A stretch of 64,000 bases of DNA from NCBI RefSeq assembly GCF_003324525.1, contig NZ_QGDC01000001.1, positions 124,001-188,000 on the forward strand, written 5' to 3'. Both the position numbers and the translations under genes were made by a program. The notes under the pieces were generated by a model. The model had not been told where the DNA came from and made no database searches. It saw only the letters and a list, made by a program, of their open reading frames with translations. This stretch comes from Mucilaginibacter hurinus (GTDB lineage Bacteria > Bacteroidota > Bacteroidia > Sphingobacteriales > Sphingobacteriaceae). Positions 55,515 through 63,618 of this stretch are shown one piece after another (positions within the stretch are counted from its first letter, which is position 1; every line of letters begins with the position of its first letter).

Positions 55515-56341
55515 AATTATTAATTGTAATTACAGAAGGTGCACATGATGTTGCATTTTTGTATAAGTTATTTAGATACGGTATAAAATCTACAGACGTA
55601 ACTGCTAAAAAGATAAATGAATTTCCCGAACCATTAAAATCTCTTTTCATTTCTACATTTAAAAATTACGAGTATGAGAACTCAAATTTATTTGGGAGAC
55701 CAGAAATCCCAACGATCTTAAGGCATGAAGACAAAAATATCTTTATATTATTATATGCCGCAGGAGGGGACAGCAAAATTCATATCTGGAAAGATCTAAT
55801 CCAAAAATTTCAGGATTTATATTATTCCCCAGATTTGCCAACACAATTAACTATTTCCTTGTCATTGATGTTTGACGCCGATAAACTCGGACTTAAAAAA
55901 AGACAAGAATATTTGGTGGCGCGGTTTTCTTCTTTAATTCCCGAACTTACCGGAATAGATGTGGAAAATAATTCTAATATTATCTCAAGCAAAGAATTTA
56001 AACAATGTTGTATTTATACCTTTTGTAATGAGGATGGCTTTGGAAACTTGGAGGATATTGTGTTACCGCTCATGAAACAAGATAACGACGTTATGTTTGG
56101 CGACGCCGAAGGTTACTTAAAAAAAAATATCGATACGGCTAGACCTACATCCAAGAAGTTTACTGATAATTTTGACTTAAATAAGTCTATAATTGGTATA
56201 GCGGGGCAATTACAATTTTCAGGCATTGCTAATAATAATATAATCAAACAATGCGATTATATTAATGAAGAGAAAATCAATAATCACCCTAAATGTGAAG
56301 AGTTATTAATAGTTTTGAGAAAATTAATCGATAACTTGTAA
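55511..56341 (+). CDS. TOPRIM-like protein (DUF3226/DUF4435-like), partner of the ParB-ATPase protein
   Basis: 276 residues. It starts LLIVITEGAHDVAFLYKLF, where Glu9 and Asp13 fit the TOPRIM motif-1 glutamate of DUF3226/OLD-type proteins. A DAD motif (Asp122-Asp124) after a hydrophobic strand (ISLSLMFDAD) is TOPRIM motif 2, and GNLEDIVLPLM (Glu181/Asp182) fits the family third motif. TOPRIM proteins of this type act as nucleases or effectors. It starts 4 bases before the stop of the ATPase gene, so translation is coupled. The family name is an inference from motifs; A+T-rich as its partner. Confidence 0.75.
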   Translation: MKLLIVITEGAHDVAFLYKLFRYGIKSTDVTAKKINEFPEPLKSLFISTFKNYEYENSNLFGRPEIPTILRHEDKNIFILLYAAGGDSKIHIWKDLIQKFQDLYYSPDLPTQLTISLSLMFDADKLGLKKRQEYLVARFSSLIPELTGIDVENNSNIISSKEFKQCCIYTFCNEDGFGNLEDIVLPLMKQDNDVMFGDAEGYLKKNIDTARPTSKKFTDNFDLNKSIIGIAGQLQFSGIANNNIIKQCDYINEEKINNHPKCEELLIVLRKLIDNL

Positions 56342-56432
56342 TTATAGATTTCAACCACTAATTAAAATTAATTCCAACAATATACTTTATCAACCGTTAT
56401 CTCTATAACACTTACTTATTATAAAAACTGTT

Positions 56433-56969
56433 ATGGATAGCATTAATGCAAATCAACCGGAAGATAATATCGAGAACCTGGAAGGCAACGAAGCCTGGAA
56501 GAAATTAAAGGAACTGGCTGAAAAAGCCGAAACCTGCTTTTTTTGCAGCAATATAAAAACAGGACTACCCTTTTCAACCCGTCCAATGTCGCCTCAAAAA
56601 ATTGATGACAACGGCGACCTATGGTTTTTGAGCGCGAACGACAGCCATAAAAATGAAGAATTGCAGCAAGACCCTTTTGTGCAGCTATTGTTTCAAGGCT
56701 CAACGTACTCAGGCTTCCTTAATATTTACGGCATAGCCGAGGTTAGCGAAGACAAACAAAAGATTGACGAGTTGTGGGATCCCATGCTTAAAGTTTGGTT
56801 TACCGAAGGCAAGGATGATCCGCGCATCAGCGTAATTAAAGTTTCGCCTACGCAGGGCCATTATTGGGATAACAAGCATGGCAACGCCATAGCATTTGTT
56901 AAACAAGTAGCCGGTGCTATCATTGGCCAAACCTACGACGACTCTATCGAGGGAGATTTAAAGGCATAG
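56433..56969 (+). CDS. Pyridoxamine 5'-phosphate oxidase-like (FMN split-barrel) general stress protein
   Basis: 178 residues. A charged N-terminal tail (about 30 residues) precedes a split-barrel domain: AETCFFCSNIKTGLPFSTRPM, then GDLWFLSANDSHKNEEL, FVQLLFQGSTYSGFLNIYGIAEV (each shortened) and a Trp/Phe-rich end (GHYWDNKHGN). This matches the general stress protein 26-like family that binds FMN or F420-like cofactors. Role unknown. It ends in front of a long hairpin. Confidence 0.85.
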   Translation: MDSINANQPEDNIENLEGNEAWKKLKELAEKAETCFFCSNIKTGLPFSTRPMSPQKIDDNGDLWFLSANDSHKNEELQQDPFVQLLFQGSTYSGFLNIYGIAEVSEDKQKIDELWDPMLKVWFTEGKDDPRISVIKVSPTQGHYWDNKHGNAIAFVKQVAGAIIGQTYDDSIEGDLKA

Positions 56970-56985
56970 CCATCATTAATTACCG

Positions 56986-57041
56986 ACACTGAATGCTGAA
57001 TATCGGACTGTTATAACACTCCGGTATTCAGCATTCAGTGT
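56986..57041. terminator. 17-bp perfect hairpin between convergent genes
   Basis: ACACTGAATGCTGAATA pairs perfectly with its complement (57025-57041), and TCGG/CCGG extends the stem inside. It lies between the stress-protein gene and pyrF, with a T-rich side on the right. Confidence 0.7.
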
Positions 57042-57056
57042 TATTATCACATCATT

Positions 57057-57890
57057 TTATATTACTCCGGCCTTTACCAATTCCTCTTCCATTTGCTGCT
57101 GAAGCTTTTTAGCTTCTTCGCGCGCTGCTTCGGCAAAGTTTTCGGTATTATCAGCATAAATTATACCCCGCGAGGAGTTTACAATAAGTCCGCAGTCTTT
57201 GGTTATGCCGTATTGGCAAACCTCCTGCAGGCTTCCGCCCTGGGCGCCTACCCCCGGCACCAGTAAAAAATTATCGGGCGCATATTTGCGGATGCCGGTA
57301 AATTCGGTACTCTTGGTAGCCCCTACTACATACATAATCCTGTCATCGCCCGCCCAGGTATTGGCTTTTTTAATTACCGTTTCATACAAATGTCCGTCAG
57401 GCGTTTCAATGTATTGGAAATCTTTACTGCCTGCAGATGAAGTGAGCGCCAGTATGATGATCCATTTGCCATCATATTTAAGGTAAGGCGTCACACTGTC
57501 ATTCCCCATATAAGGCGTAACGGTTATAGCGTCAAAACCCATTCCCGAAGCAGCCTCGTCAAAAAATGCCCGTGCGTACATGTCAGAGGTATTGCCGATA
57601 TCGCCGCGCTTGGCGTCGATAATGCTCAGTATATTTTTAGGAATATATTTCCAAGTGCTGATGAGGCTTTGCAGCCCCTTTACGCCATGGCTTTCATAAA
57701 ACGCCGCGTTGGGTTTATAAGCTATACATAAATCGGCTGTAGCATCAATAATGCGCTTATTAAATTCAAATATAGGGTCGGGGTATGTCTTTAAAAATTC
57801 AGGGATTTTATTGATATCAGTATCAAGACCGACACATAAAAAAGACCTTTTTTGTTTAATCTGGCTAATAAGCTGGCTGCGCGTAATCAT
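57057..57890 (-). CDS. pyrF: Orotidine 5'-phosphate decarboxylase (type 2)
   Basis: 277 residues from the ATG at 57890 ([20 protein letters not shown], shortened); an in-frame start at 57911 adds seven residues of low value. PyrF makes UMP from OMP. The type-2 form has the [11 protein letters not shown] start, the catalytic [11 protein letters not shown] motif and [11 protein letters not shown] near the C terminus. It shares an intergenic region of 263 bases with the divergent rho gene. Confidence 0.95.
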   Translation of the reverse strand: MITRSQLISQIKQKRSFLCVGLDTDINKIPEFLKTYPDPIFEFNKRIIDATADLCIAYKPNAAFYESHGVKGLQSLISTWKYIPKNILSIIDAKRGDIGNTSDMYARAFFDEAASGMGFDAITVTPYMGNDSVTPYLKYDGKWIIILALTSSAGSKDFQYIETPDGHLYETVIKKANTWAGDDRIMYVVGATKSTEFTGIRKYAPDNFLLVPGVGAQGGSLQEVCQYGITKDCGLIVNSSRGIIYADNTENFAEAAREEAKKLQQQMEEELVKAGVI

Positions 57891-58153
57891 CAAATATTTA
57901 TTTAGTGTCAAAAAAACTAAAAATAAGGGTAACTGTTACTGTGTTGAAGGATAAATATTTTTATTAATTTGAATTATGGAAATATTTAGGTAGAATTGCA
58001 ATGTTTTCCTTTTGGATGTTTCTTGTACTAAAGAAATAATTCTAAAATTCCTTTTTATTTTGCTATACAAATACAAGGTTTAGTATTGATGCGCTGGAAT
58101 GCTGGACAACACTCTTTCAAATACAATAACTCTTTTGAACTATAATCCAAATC

Positions 58154-59761
58154 ATGTCTGATACTATTGAATTGAACGACAAACTCGTTTCTGAGTTGCG
58201 CGAGATTGCAAAAAGTTTAGGGATAAGCGAAGCTGACGATTTAAGAAAGCCCATGCTGATTAGCCGTATTAGCGAGCAACAGCAATTAATTGAGGCCGCC
58301 CGTGCACAGCAATCCGCTATTGAACAAAACTACAGTGAAAAAAATGCTCCTGCACCTGCCGAAGGTGGCGAAAGGACGCGTAAAAGAATACGTACGGTAA
58401 AGCCTTCACAACCTGCCCGCAGGACTGAAGTACCACTTGATGATACCAGGTTGTTTGACACTGCTGAAGAAGAAGCAACCGCCCCCGCAGAGGAACAGGT
58501 GCCGCAAACTACCGCCCCCGCCGAGCAGCAGGAAGGGCAGGCTGAAGCTCCTGAAACCGTTGTAGCTGAAAGCCGGCCGCAAAAGTTTGACCGTAAGGCA
58601 AACCAAGGTCAGCAGAAATCGCAGGAGCCAGCTATAAATCTTGATTTTGATAATGTTATAGTTAACGAAGGCGTTTTGGAAATTATGCCCGATGGCTATG
58701 GCTTTTTACGATCAGCAGATTATAACTATTTAACATCGCCCGATGATATTTATGTATCGCAGTCGCAAATTAAATTGTTTGGTTTAAAAACCGGGGATAC
58801 CGTGCGCGGCAGCATACGCCCGCCAAAAGAAGGCGAAAAATATTTCCCGCTGGTACGTGTTGAGGCTATTAACGGCCGCATACCTGCCGAAGTGCGTGAC
58901 CGCGTTCCGTTTGATCACCTTACACCCCTTTTCCCGTCGGAAAAACTAAGCCTGTTTACTGATCCTAACAATTATTCAACCCGTATTATGGACCTGTTCT
59001 CGCCTATCGGCAAGGGTCAGCGTGGTTTAATTGTGGCTCAGCCAAAAACCGGTAAAACCATGTTATTAAAGGATGTAGCCAACGCTATTGCCAAAAATCA
59101 TCCCGAGGTTTACCTGATTATATTACTGATAGATGAACGCCCCGAGGAGGTGACCGATATGGCGCGCAGCGTACGTGCGGAGGTAGTGTCATCAACGTTT
59201 GACGAACCGGCTGAAAGGCATGTTAAAATAGCTAACATCGTATTAGAGAAAGCTAAACGCATGGTTGAATGCGGACATGATGTAGTAATATTGCTTGACT
59301 CTATCACACGCCTTGCGCGCGCGTATAACACAGTTGCGCCTGCATCCGGTAAAATCCTGTCTGGTGGTGTTGACGCTAACGCGCTGCACAAGCCTAAACG
59401 CTTTTTTGGTGCCGCCCGTAACATTGAGGACGGCGGCTCATTAACCATCATAGCGACAGCCCTTACCGAAACAGGCTCAAAAATGGATGAGGTAATATTT
59501 GAAGAATTTAAAGGCACGGGCAACATGGAGTTGCAACTGGATCGTAAATTATCTAACAAACGCATATTCCCGGCTATTGATATTACCGCATCAAGCACAC
59601 GCCGCGACGACTTATTACTTGAACGTGATACCCTGCAACGGATATGGATATTGCGTAACCACCTTGCCGATATGAATTCGCAGGAATCAATGGAATTTTT
59701 GCAAAGCCAGATTCGTGGCACAAAAACCAACGAAGAATTCCTGATTTCAATGAATTCATAA
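58154..59761 (+). CDS. rho: Transcription termination factor Rho, with long N-terminal insertion
   Basis: 535 residues, about 115 longer than E. coli Rho. Residues ~45-165 are a low-complexity insertion of Ala, Glu, Gln and Pro, between the Rho_N helix domain (about 1-50) and the RNA-binding cold-shock-like domain ([21 protein letters not shown], shortened). The ATPase core has Walker A AQPKTGKT (Lys301), [15 protein letters not shown] and the Q/R-loop region [16 protein letters not shown]. Such insertions are common in Bacteroidota Rho and may alter RNA or protein contacts. It is monocistronic with a hairpin downstream. Confidence 0.96.
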   Translation: MSDTIELNDKLVSELREIAKSLGISEADDLRKPMLISRISEQQQLIEAARAQQSAIEQNYSEKNAPAPAEGGERTRKRIRTVKPSQPARRTEVPLDDTRLFDTAEEEATAPAEEQVPQTTAPAEQQEGQAEAPETVVAESRPQKFDRKANQGQQKSQEPAINLDFDNVIVNEGVLEIMPDGYGFLRSADYNYLTSPDDIYVSQSQIKLFGLKTGDTVRGSIRPPKEGEKYFPLVRVEAINGRIPAEVRDRVPFDHLTPLFPSEKLSLFTDPNNYSTRIMDLFSPIGKGQRGLIVAQPKTGKTMLLKDVANAIAKNHPEVYLIILLIDERPEEVTDMARSVRAEVVSSTFDEPAERHVKIANIVLEKAKRMVECGHDVVILLDSITRLARAYNTVAPASGKILSGGVDANALHKPKRFFGAARNIEDGGSLTIIATALTETGSKMDEVIFEEFKGTGNMELQLDRKLSNKRIFPAIDITASSTRRDDLLLERDTLQRIWILRNHLADMNSQESMEFLQSQIRGTKTNEEFLISMNS

Positions 59762-59768
59762 TAATTTT

Positions 59769-59821
59769 GTATGCATGAAGTTATAATTTACGTTAGTTGA
59801 TGATAACTTCATGCATACTTT
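59769..59821 (+). terminator. Hairpin after rho
   Basis: GTATGCATGAAGTTAT pairs perfectly with its complement at 59803-59818, then a short TTT. The loop is 18 bases. It may act as a terminator for rho. Confidence 0.65.
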
Positions 59822-59848
59822 ATAAATTCCTCATACCTTCATGCCGAA

Positions 59849-60571
59849 ATGAAGAAAAGAGTAAGAAAACACCTTCCGAATTTTATAACCTGTGCTAACC
59901 TGTTCAGCGGTTGTATTGGCATTGTGTTTACCTTTACCGATAATTTAGTGTTTGCCTCGTACGCTATTTTTTTAGCGGCAATATTTGATTTTTTTGACGG
60001 ACTAGCTTCGCGGGTGCTCCAATCTTATTCTGGCATAGGTAAAGATCTTGACTCATTAGCCGACCTTGTTAGCTTCGGCGTACTACCAGCCGTTATACTT
60101 TATGAGTTGTTTCAGCGGTCGCCGCAGGTGAGCCATGTGGGTATATATTTAAGTTTTATCGCTTTCTTAATACCCGTATTTTCGGCGTTGAGGCTCGCTA
60201 AATTTAATATTGATACACGCCAGGCCGATAGCTTTATTGGTTTGCCTACACCGGCCAATGCCATACTTGTAGCTTCTTTCCCGCTAATACTACAACAGCA
60301 TGCAGATTTTTCAGGGTATATACTTAACCCCTACGGGTTAACTGCCTACGTTATTATAATGTGTGGCCTGCTGGTGGCCGAGTTGCCGCTGATGTCCCTT
60401 AAATTTAAAAACCGCGACTTTAACAAAAATATTTATCGCTATTTACTGCTGCTGCTGTCGGCTATATTAATACTATTTTTTAAATTTGCCGCAGTTCCGG
60501 TGGTAATCGTTTTCTATATCACCCTATCATTAATTCAATTAAAATTCGCAAATGGCAAAGTTTCAGGCTGA
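59849..60571 (+). CDS. pssA: CDP-diacylglycerol-serine O-phosphatidyltransferase
   Basis: 240 residues with about six membrane helices. The CDP-alcohol phosphatidyltransferase motif reads DFFDGLASRVL, then GxxxD and D: Asp47, Asp50, Gly51, Arg55, Gly64, Asp68 and Asp72. Ser54 replaces the usual Ala of the DGxxAR box. It makes phosphatidylserine, the precursor of phosphatidylethanolamine, at the inner membrane. Its end overlaps purS by 20 bases. Confidence 0.95.
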   Translation: MKKRVRKHLPNFITCANLFSGCIGIVFTFTDNLVFASYAIFLAAIFDFFDGLASRVLQSYSGIGKDLDSLADLVSFGVLPAVILYELFQRSPQVSHVGIYLSFIAFLIPVFSALRLAKFNIDTRQADSFIGLPTPANAILVASFPLILQQHADFSGYILNPYGLTAYVIIMCGLLVAELPLMSLKFKNRDFNKNIYRYLLLLLSAILILFFKFAAVPVVIVFYITLSLIQLKFANGKVSG

Positions 60572-60806
60572 GATAGATGTAATGCCCAAAAAAGAAATAC
60601 TTGACCCGCAAGGCAAAGCTGTAACCGGCAGTATGAAAAACCTTGGGCTGGCCGAAATACAAAACGTACGTATAGGCAAACACATTACATTGGAAATTGA
60701 TGCCGACAGTGCCGAAGCTGCACATGCCAAGGTTGATGAGGCCTGTAAAAACCTGCTTGCTAACCTGATTATGGAAAGCTATAGCTTTAAGCTGGTACAA
60801 GCTTAA
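60552..60806 (+). CDS. purS: Phosphoribosylformylglycinamidine synthase subunit PurS
   Basis: 84 residues, the normal size. PurS is the small subunit that passes ammonia between PurQ and PurL in purine synthesis. The motif KFQAEIDVMPKKEILDPQGK (shortened) and AEIQNVRIGKHI are family-typical. The start overlaps pssA by 20 bases and the stop overlaps the convergent Hpt gene by four bases. purL and purQ are not in the window. Confidence 0.92.
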   Translation: MAKFQAEIDVMPKKEILDPQGKAVTGSMKNLGLAEIQNVRIGKHITLEIDADSAEAAHAKVDEACKNLLANLIMESYSFKLVQA

Positions 60807-61171
60807 AGGCCGGTTTCTTTCTCCTGCTTAATTTTTTCAAGAGCAACCAAATTTTGCCCCAGCATTTGTTTTGCCTGGGTAAATTTAGTACGTATTGCGT
60901 CGGGGTCCTGCCCGCCTGCCTTACTCATTGATTCAATCTCCTGCAGTAAAGACTCGCTGTTAAGCATACCGAAAAATCCAAGATTAGGCTTAAGCTTGTG
61001 CGCAGCGGCAGCAGCAGTGGGCCAATCGCTTTGCGCAATGGCCGATTCTATACTATCAATTAATTCAGGGGTTTGCTGTAAAAACATCCCTACCGACTCT
61101 ACAATAAACTCATCGCTGCCGTCGGCTATCTCATATAAAAATGACAGGTCAAGATCCTCGTTAGTTGACAT
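60803..61171 (-). CDS. Stand-alone Hpt-domain phosphotransfer protein
   Basis: 122 residues forming one four-helix bundle. The phosphoacceptor is His58 in AAAAAHKLKPNLGFFGM, a variant of the HxLKG box usual in Bacteroidota Hpt proteins. It relays phosphate between a hybrid kinase receiver and a response regulator. The only hybrid kinase in this window is the one at 4748-8017, a possible partner. It lies on the opposite strand to purS, with folK next downstream after 24 bases. Confidence 0.88.
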   Translation of the reverse strand: MSTNEDLDLSFLYEIADGSDEFIVESVGMFLQQTPELIDSIESAIAQSDWPTAAAAAHKLKPNLGFFGMLNSESLLQEIESMSKAGGQDPDAIRTKFTQAKQMLGQNLVALEKIKQEKETGL

Positions 61172-61195
61172 TATAAAAGGTTTGTTCTATCAAAA

Positions 61196-61675
61196 CTACA
61201 ATTTTTTAACTATTAACACATCGTTCAAATCGTTTTTCAATTGCAAAACAGATTTTTTTTGAGTGGGATGTATAAAATCGGGCGCTATCTCAGCCAGGGG
61301 CTCCAGTGTAAACCGGCGCAAGTGCAAACGCGGGTGCGGGATATGCAGGCCCGGCTGATCAATTATTTTATCACCGTAAAATAAAATATCAAGATCTATC
61401 ACACGCGACCCCCATTTTTCGCGGCGTTCTCTGCCTAAATCGTTCTCAATGTGTAAAAGCTTCGCCAGCAGATCAGCCGGGGGTAATTCAACTTTAATTA
61501 ACACAACCTGGTTTAAATAATCAGGCTGACCCTCGTTTCCCCATGACTGTGTTTGATATACTGAGGACGCTTGAAGTACAGGCGCAATTTCAGATTCGAT
61601 ACGCCCTATAGCATCAGTTAAAAACTGCTCCCTATTGCCCAGATTACTGCCTAAAAGTAAAAAAACAGATGCCAT
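61196..61675 (-). CDS. folK: 2-amino-4-hydroxy-6-hydroxymethyldihydropteridine pyrophosphokinase
   Basis: 159 residues from the ATG at 61675; an in-frame TTG three codons earlier is less likely. HPPK makes the pyrophosphate in folate synthesis. It has the GSNLGNREQF start, QTQSWGNEGQPDYLNQVV and the acidic ATP/Mg site RVIDLDILFYG, then the HPRLHLRRFTLEPL segment (each shortened). It lies upstream of the Hpt gene on the same strand and is divergent from sppA. Confidence 0.95.
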   Translation of the reverse strand: MASVFLLLGSNLGNREQFLTDAIGRIESEIAPVLQASSVYQTQSWGNEGQPDYLNQVVLIKVELPPADLLAKLLHIENDLGRERREKWGSRVIDLDILFYGDKIIDQPGLHIPHPRLHLRRFTLEPLAEIAPDFIHPTQKKSVLQLKNDLNDVLIVKKL

Positions 61676-61727
61676 GTGTAACAAATAATAATCGTATAGC
61701 TCTTAACATTATAAGCTATTGAATTAC

Positions 61728-61735
61728 TAAGTTTG
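61728..61735 (+). promoter_or_regulatory. Candidate -7 box (TAAGTTTG) for sppA
   Basis: A perfect TAnnTTTG 26 bases before the ATG at 61762. Confidence 0.5.
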
Positions 61736-61761
61736 CATAGATAAACAGATTAAAATATTTA

Positions 61762-63549
61762 ATGAAACAATTTTTCAAATTTGTGCTCGCTACCATGGTG
61801 GGTATTATACTTACTTCAGCCGTCATGGTGTTTATTGTATTCGCTCTTATTGCCGGCATTATGGCCTCGGCCAGCGGCGAAAAAGATGTACATGTTGACG
61901 CAAATTCCATTTTACTTCTAGAGTTTAAAGCCCCCATTGAGGAGCGGACACCGAAAAATCCACTTATAGATCTGGGCCTGTTAGGGCTCGATAAAGAAAA
62001 GAACATCGGCCTTGATGATATTTTGGCAAACATCAAAAAAGCTAAAACCGATGACAATATAAAAGGTATATTTTTAAACGAAAGTTACCTTATGAGCGGG
62101 CAGGCCACTACCGAAGAAATACGGAACGCCTTATTGGATTTTAAGCGATCAGGCAAATTTATTGTGGCATACGCCGAAATATACACACAAGCTTTTTATT
62201 ACCTGGCATCGGTGGCTGACAAGCTTTACATAAACCCTAACGGCTATTTTGATTTGAGCGGCTTTAGCTCAGAAACTGTATTTTTAAAAGGCACCCTTGA
62301 TAAATTGGGCATTGAAGCGCAAATTATTAAGGTAGGCACTTACAAAAGCGCCGTGGAACCACTGATTTTGACCGAAATGAGCGACGCGAACCGCAAACAG
62401 GTAACTGCGTACCTTGGCTCCATGTACGATCACTTTTTAGGCGGGATTAGCAAAAGCCGGGGTATTAATAAAGATTCGCTTTTTAATTATGCTAACAGGC
62501 TGGCCATACGTTACCCGGCAGATGCCTTAAAATACAAACTGGTTGATGGGTTGAAATACAAGGACGAAATTATTAACGACCTAAAGAAACGCACGGATAC
62601 CGACCTTAAGGATGACCTTAACAGTGTTGCGGTTAATGAGTATACTCATGCCACAACTGGCGATGAAGACGAAGCTGAGGATAGCGGATCGCGAAACCGG
62701 ATAGCAATGGTATATGCAACAGGCGATATCACCAGCGGCGACGGTGACGACCAGACAATAGGTTCGGAAAAACTTTCAAAAACATTGCGTAAACTCCGTC
62801 TGGATAATAAAGTTAAAGCGGTTGTATTGCGGGTAAATTCACCCGGTGGCAGTTCGCTTGCATCTGATGTGATATGGCGCGAGGTACTTTTAACGAAGAA
62901 GGAAAAACCGGTGATTGTATCAATGGGTGACGTAGCTGCATCCGGCGGCTATTACATAGCTTGCGCTGCTGATTCGATTTTTGCACAGCCCAATACGATA
63001 ACAGGTTCCATAGGCATATTTGCGGTTTTACCTAATATGCAGAAGTTTTTTAATGAAAAACTGGGAGTTACTTTTGATAATGTTAAAACCGGTGAATACG
63101 CCGATCTGGGAGACATATCACGTCCGCTTACCCCTGCGGAACGTGCCATTTTACAGGGCCAGGTTAACACAGGTTACAATGTATTTACTAAGGTAGTGGC
63201 CGAGGGGCGGCGCAAAACTCAGCAGTATATCGATAGCATAGGCCAGGGCCGTGTTTGGACCGGTGAACAGGCGTTAAAAATTGGCCTGGTTGACCGCCTG
63301 GGTAATATTAATGATGCCGTTAAATCTGCAGCTAAAATGGCAAAGCTTAACAACTACAAAATAGTAAACTACCCTGAGCAGGAGAGCGCATTTAAGCAAC
63401 TGGGGGCAAACTTTAGCGCCAAAATAAAAAACACTATGCTTAAATCAGAACTAGGCGAAAACTATTTATATTATGAGCAGGTGAATAAGCTTAAAAGCAT
63501 TATGCGGGTACCGCAAGCACGCCTGCCATTCAACGTAGTAATAAAATAA
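61762..63549 (+). CDS. sppA: Signal peptide peptidase SppA (67K type)
   Basis: 595 residues. One N-terminal membrane helix (VGIILTSAVMVFIVFALIAG) anchors two tandem ClpP-fold domains. The Lys-Ser dyad is Lys195 (VGTYKSAVEP) in the first half and Ser394 (DVAASGGYYIA) in the second, the layout of the tetrameric 67K type. The VNSPGGSSLAS stretch is also typical. It degrades cleaved signal peptides in the membrane. It is monocistronic with a strong terminator. Confidence 0.96.
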   Translation: MKQFFKFVLATMVGIILTSAVMVFIVFALIAGIMASASGEKDVHVDANSILLLEFKAPIEERTPKNPLIDLGLLGLDKEKNIGLDDILANIKKAKTDDNIKGIFLNESYLMSGQATTEEIRNALLDFKRSGKFIVAYAEIYTQAFYYLASVADKLYINPNGYFDLSGFSSETVFLKGTLDKLGIEAQIIKVGTYKSAVEPLILTEMSDANRKQVTAYLGSMYDHFLGGISKSRGINKDSLFNYANRLAIRYPADALKYKLVDGLKYKDEIINDLKKRTDTDLKDDLNSVAVNEYTHATTGDEDEAEDSGSRNRIAMVYATGDITSGDGDDQTIGSEKLSKTLRKLRLDNKVKAVVLRVNSPGGSSLASDVIWREVLLTKKEKPVIVSMGDVAASGGYYIACAADSIFAQPNTITGSIGIFAVLPNMQKFFNEKLGVTFDNVKTGEYADLGDISRPLTPAERAILQGQVNTGYNVFTKVVAEGRRKTQQYIDSIGQGRVWTGEQALKIGLVDRLGNINDAVKSAAKMAKLNNYKIVNYPEQESAFKQLGANFSAKIKNTMLKSELGENYLYYEQVNKLKSIMRVPQARLPFNVVIK

Positions 63550-63565
63550 AGCAAACATTTTATTT

Positions 63566-63602
63566 AAAAGCCGCCTTACATACAGGGCGGCTTTTGTATT
63601 TT
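63566..63602 (+). terminator. Terminator of sppA
   Basis: AAAAGCCGCC pairs perfectly with GGCGGCTTTT (63586-63595), followed by T-rich sequence. Confidence 0.9.
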
Positions 63603-63618
63603 TATTGCCGTATTACGC

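Noticed and set aside
59769..59818. Inverted arms containing ATAACTTC, similar to part of a loxP arm
   Set aside because: Only 8 bases match and the spacer is 18 bases; no recombinase gene is near. A plain hairpin after rho explains it.
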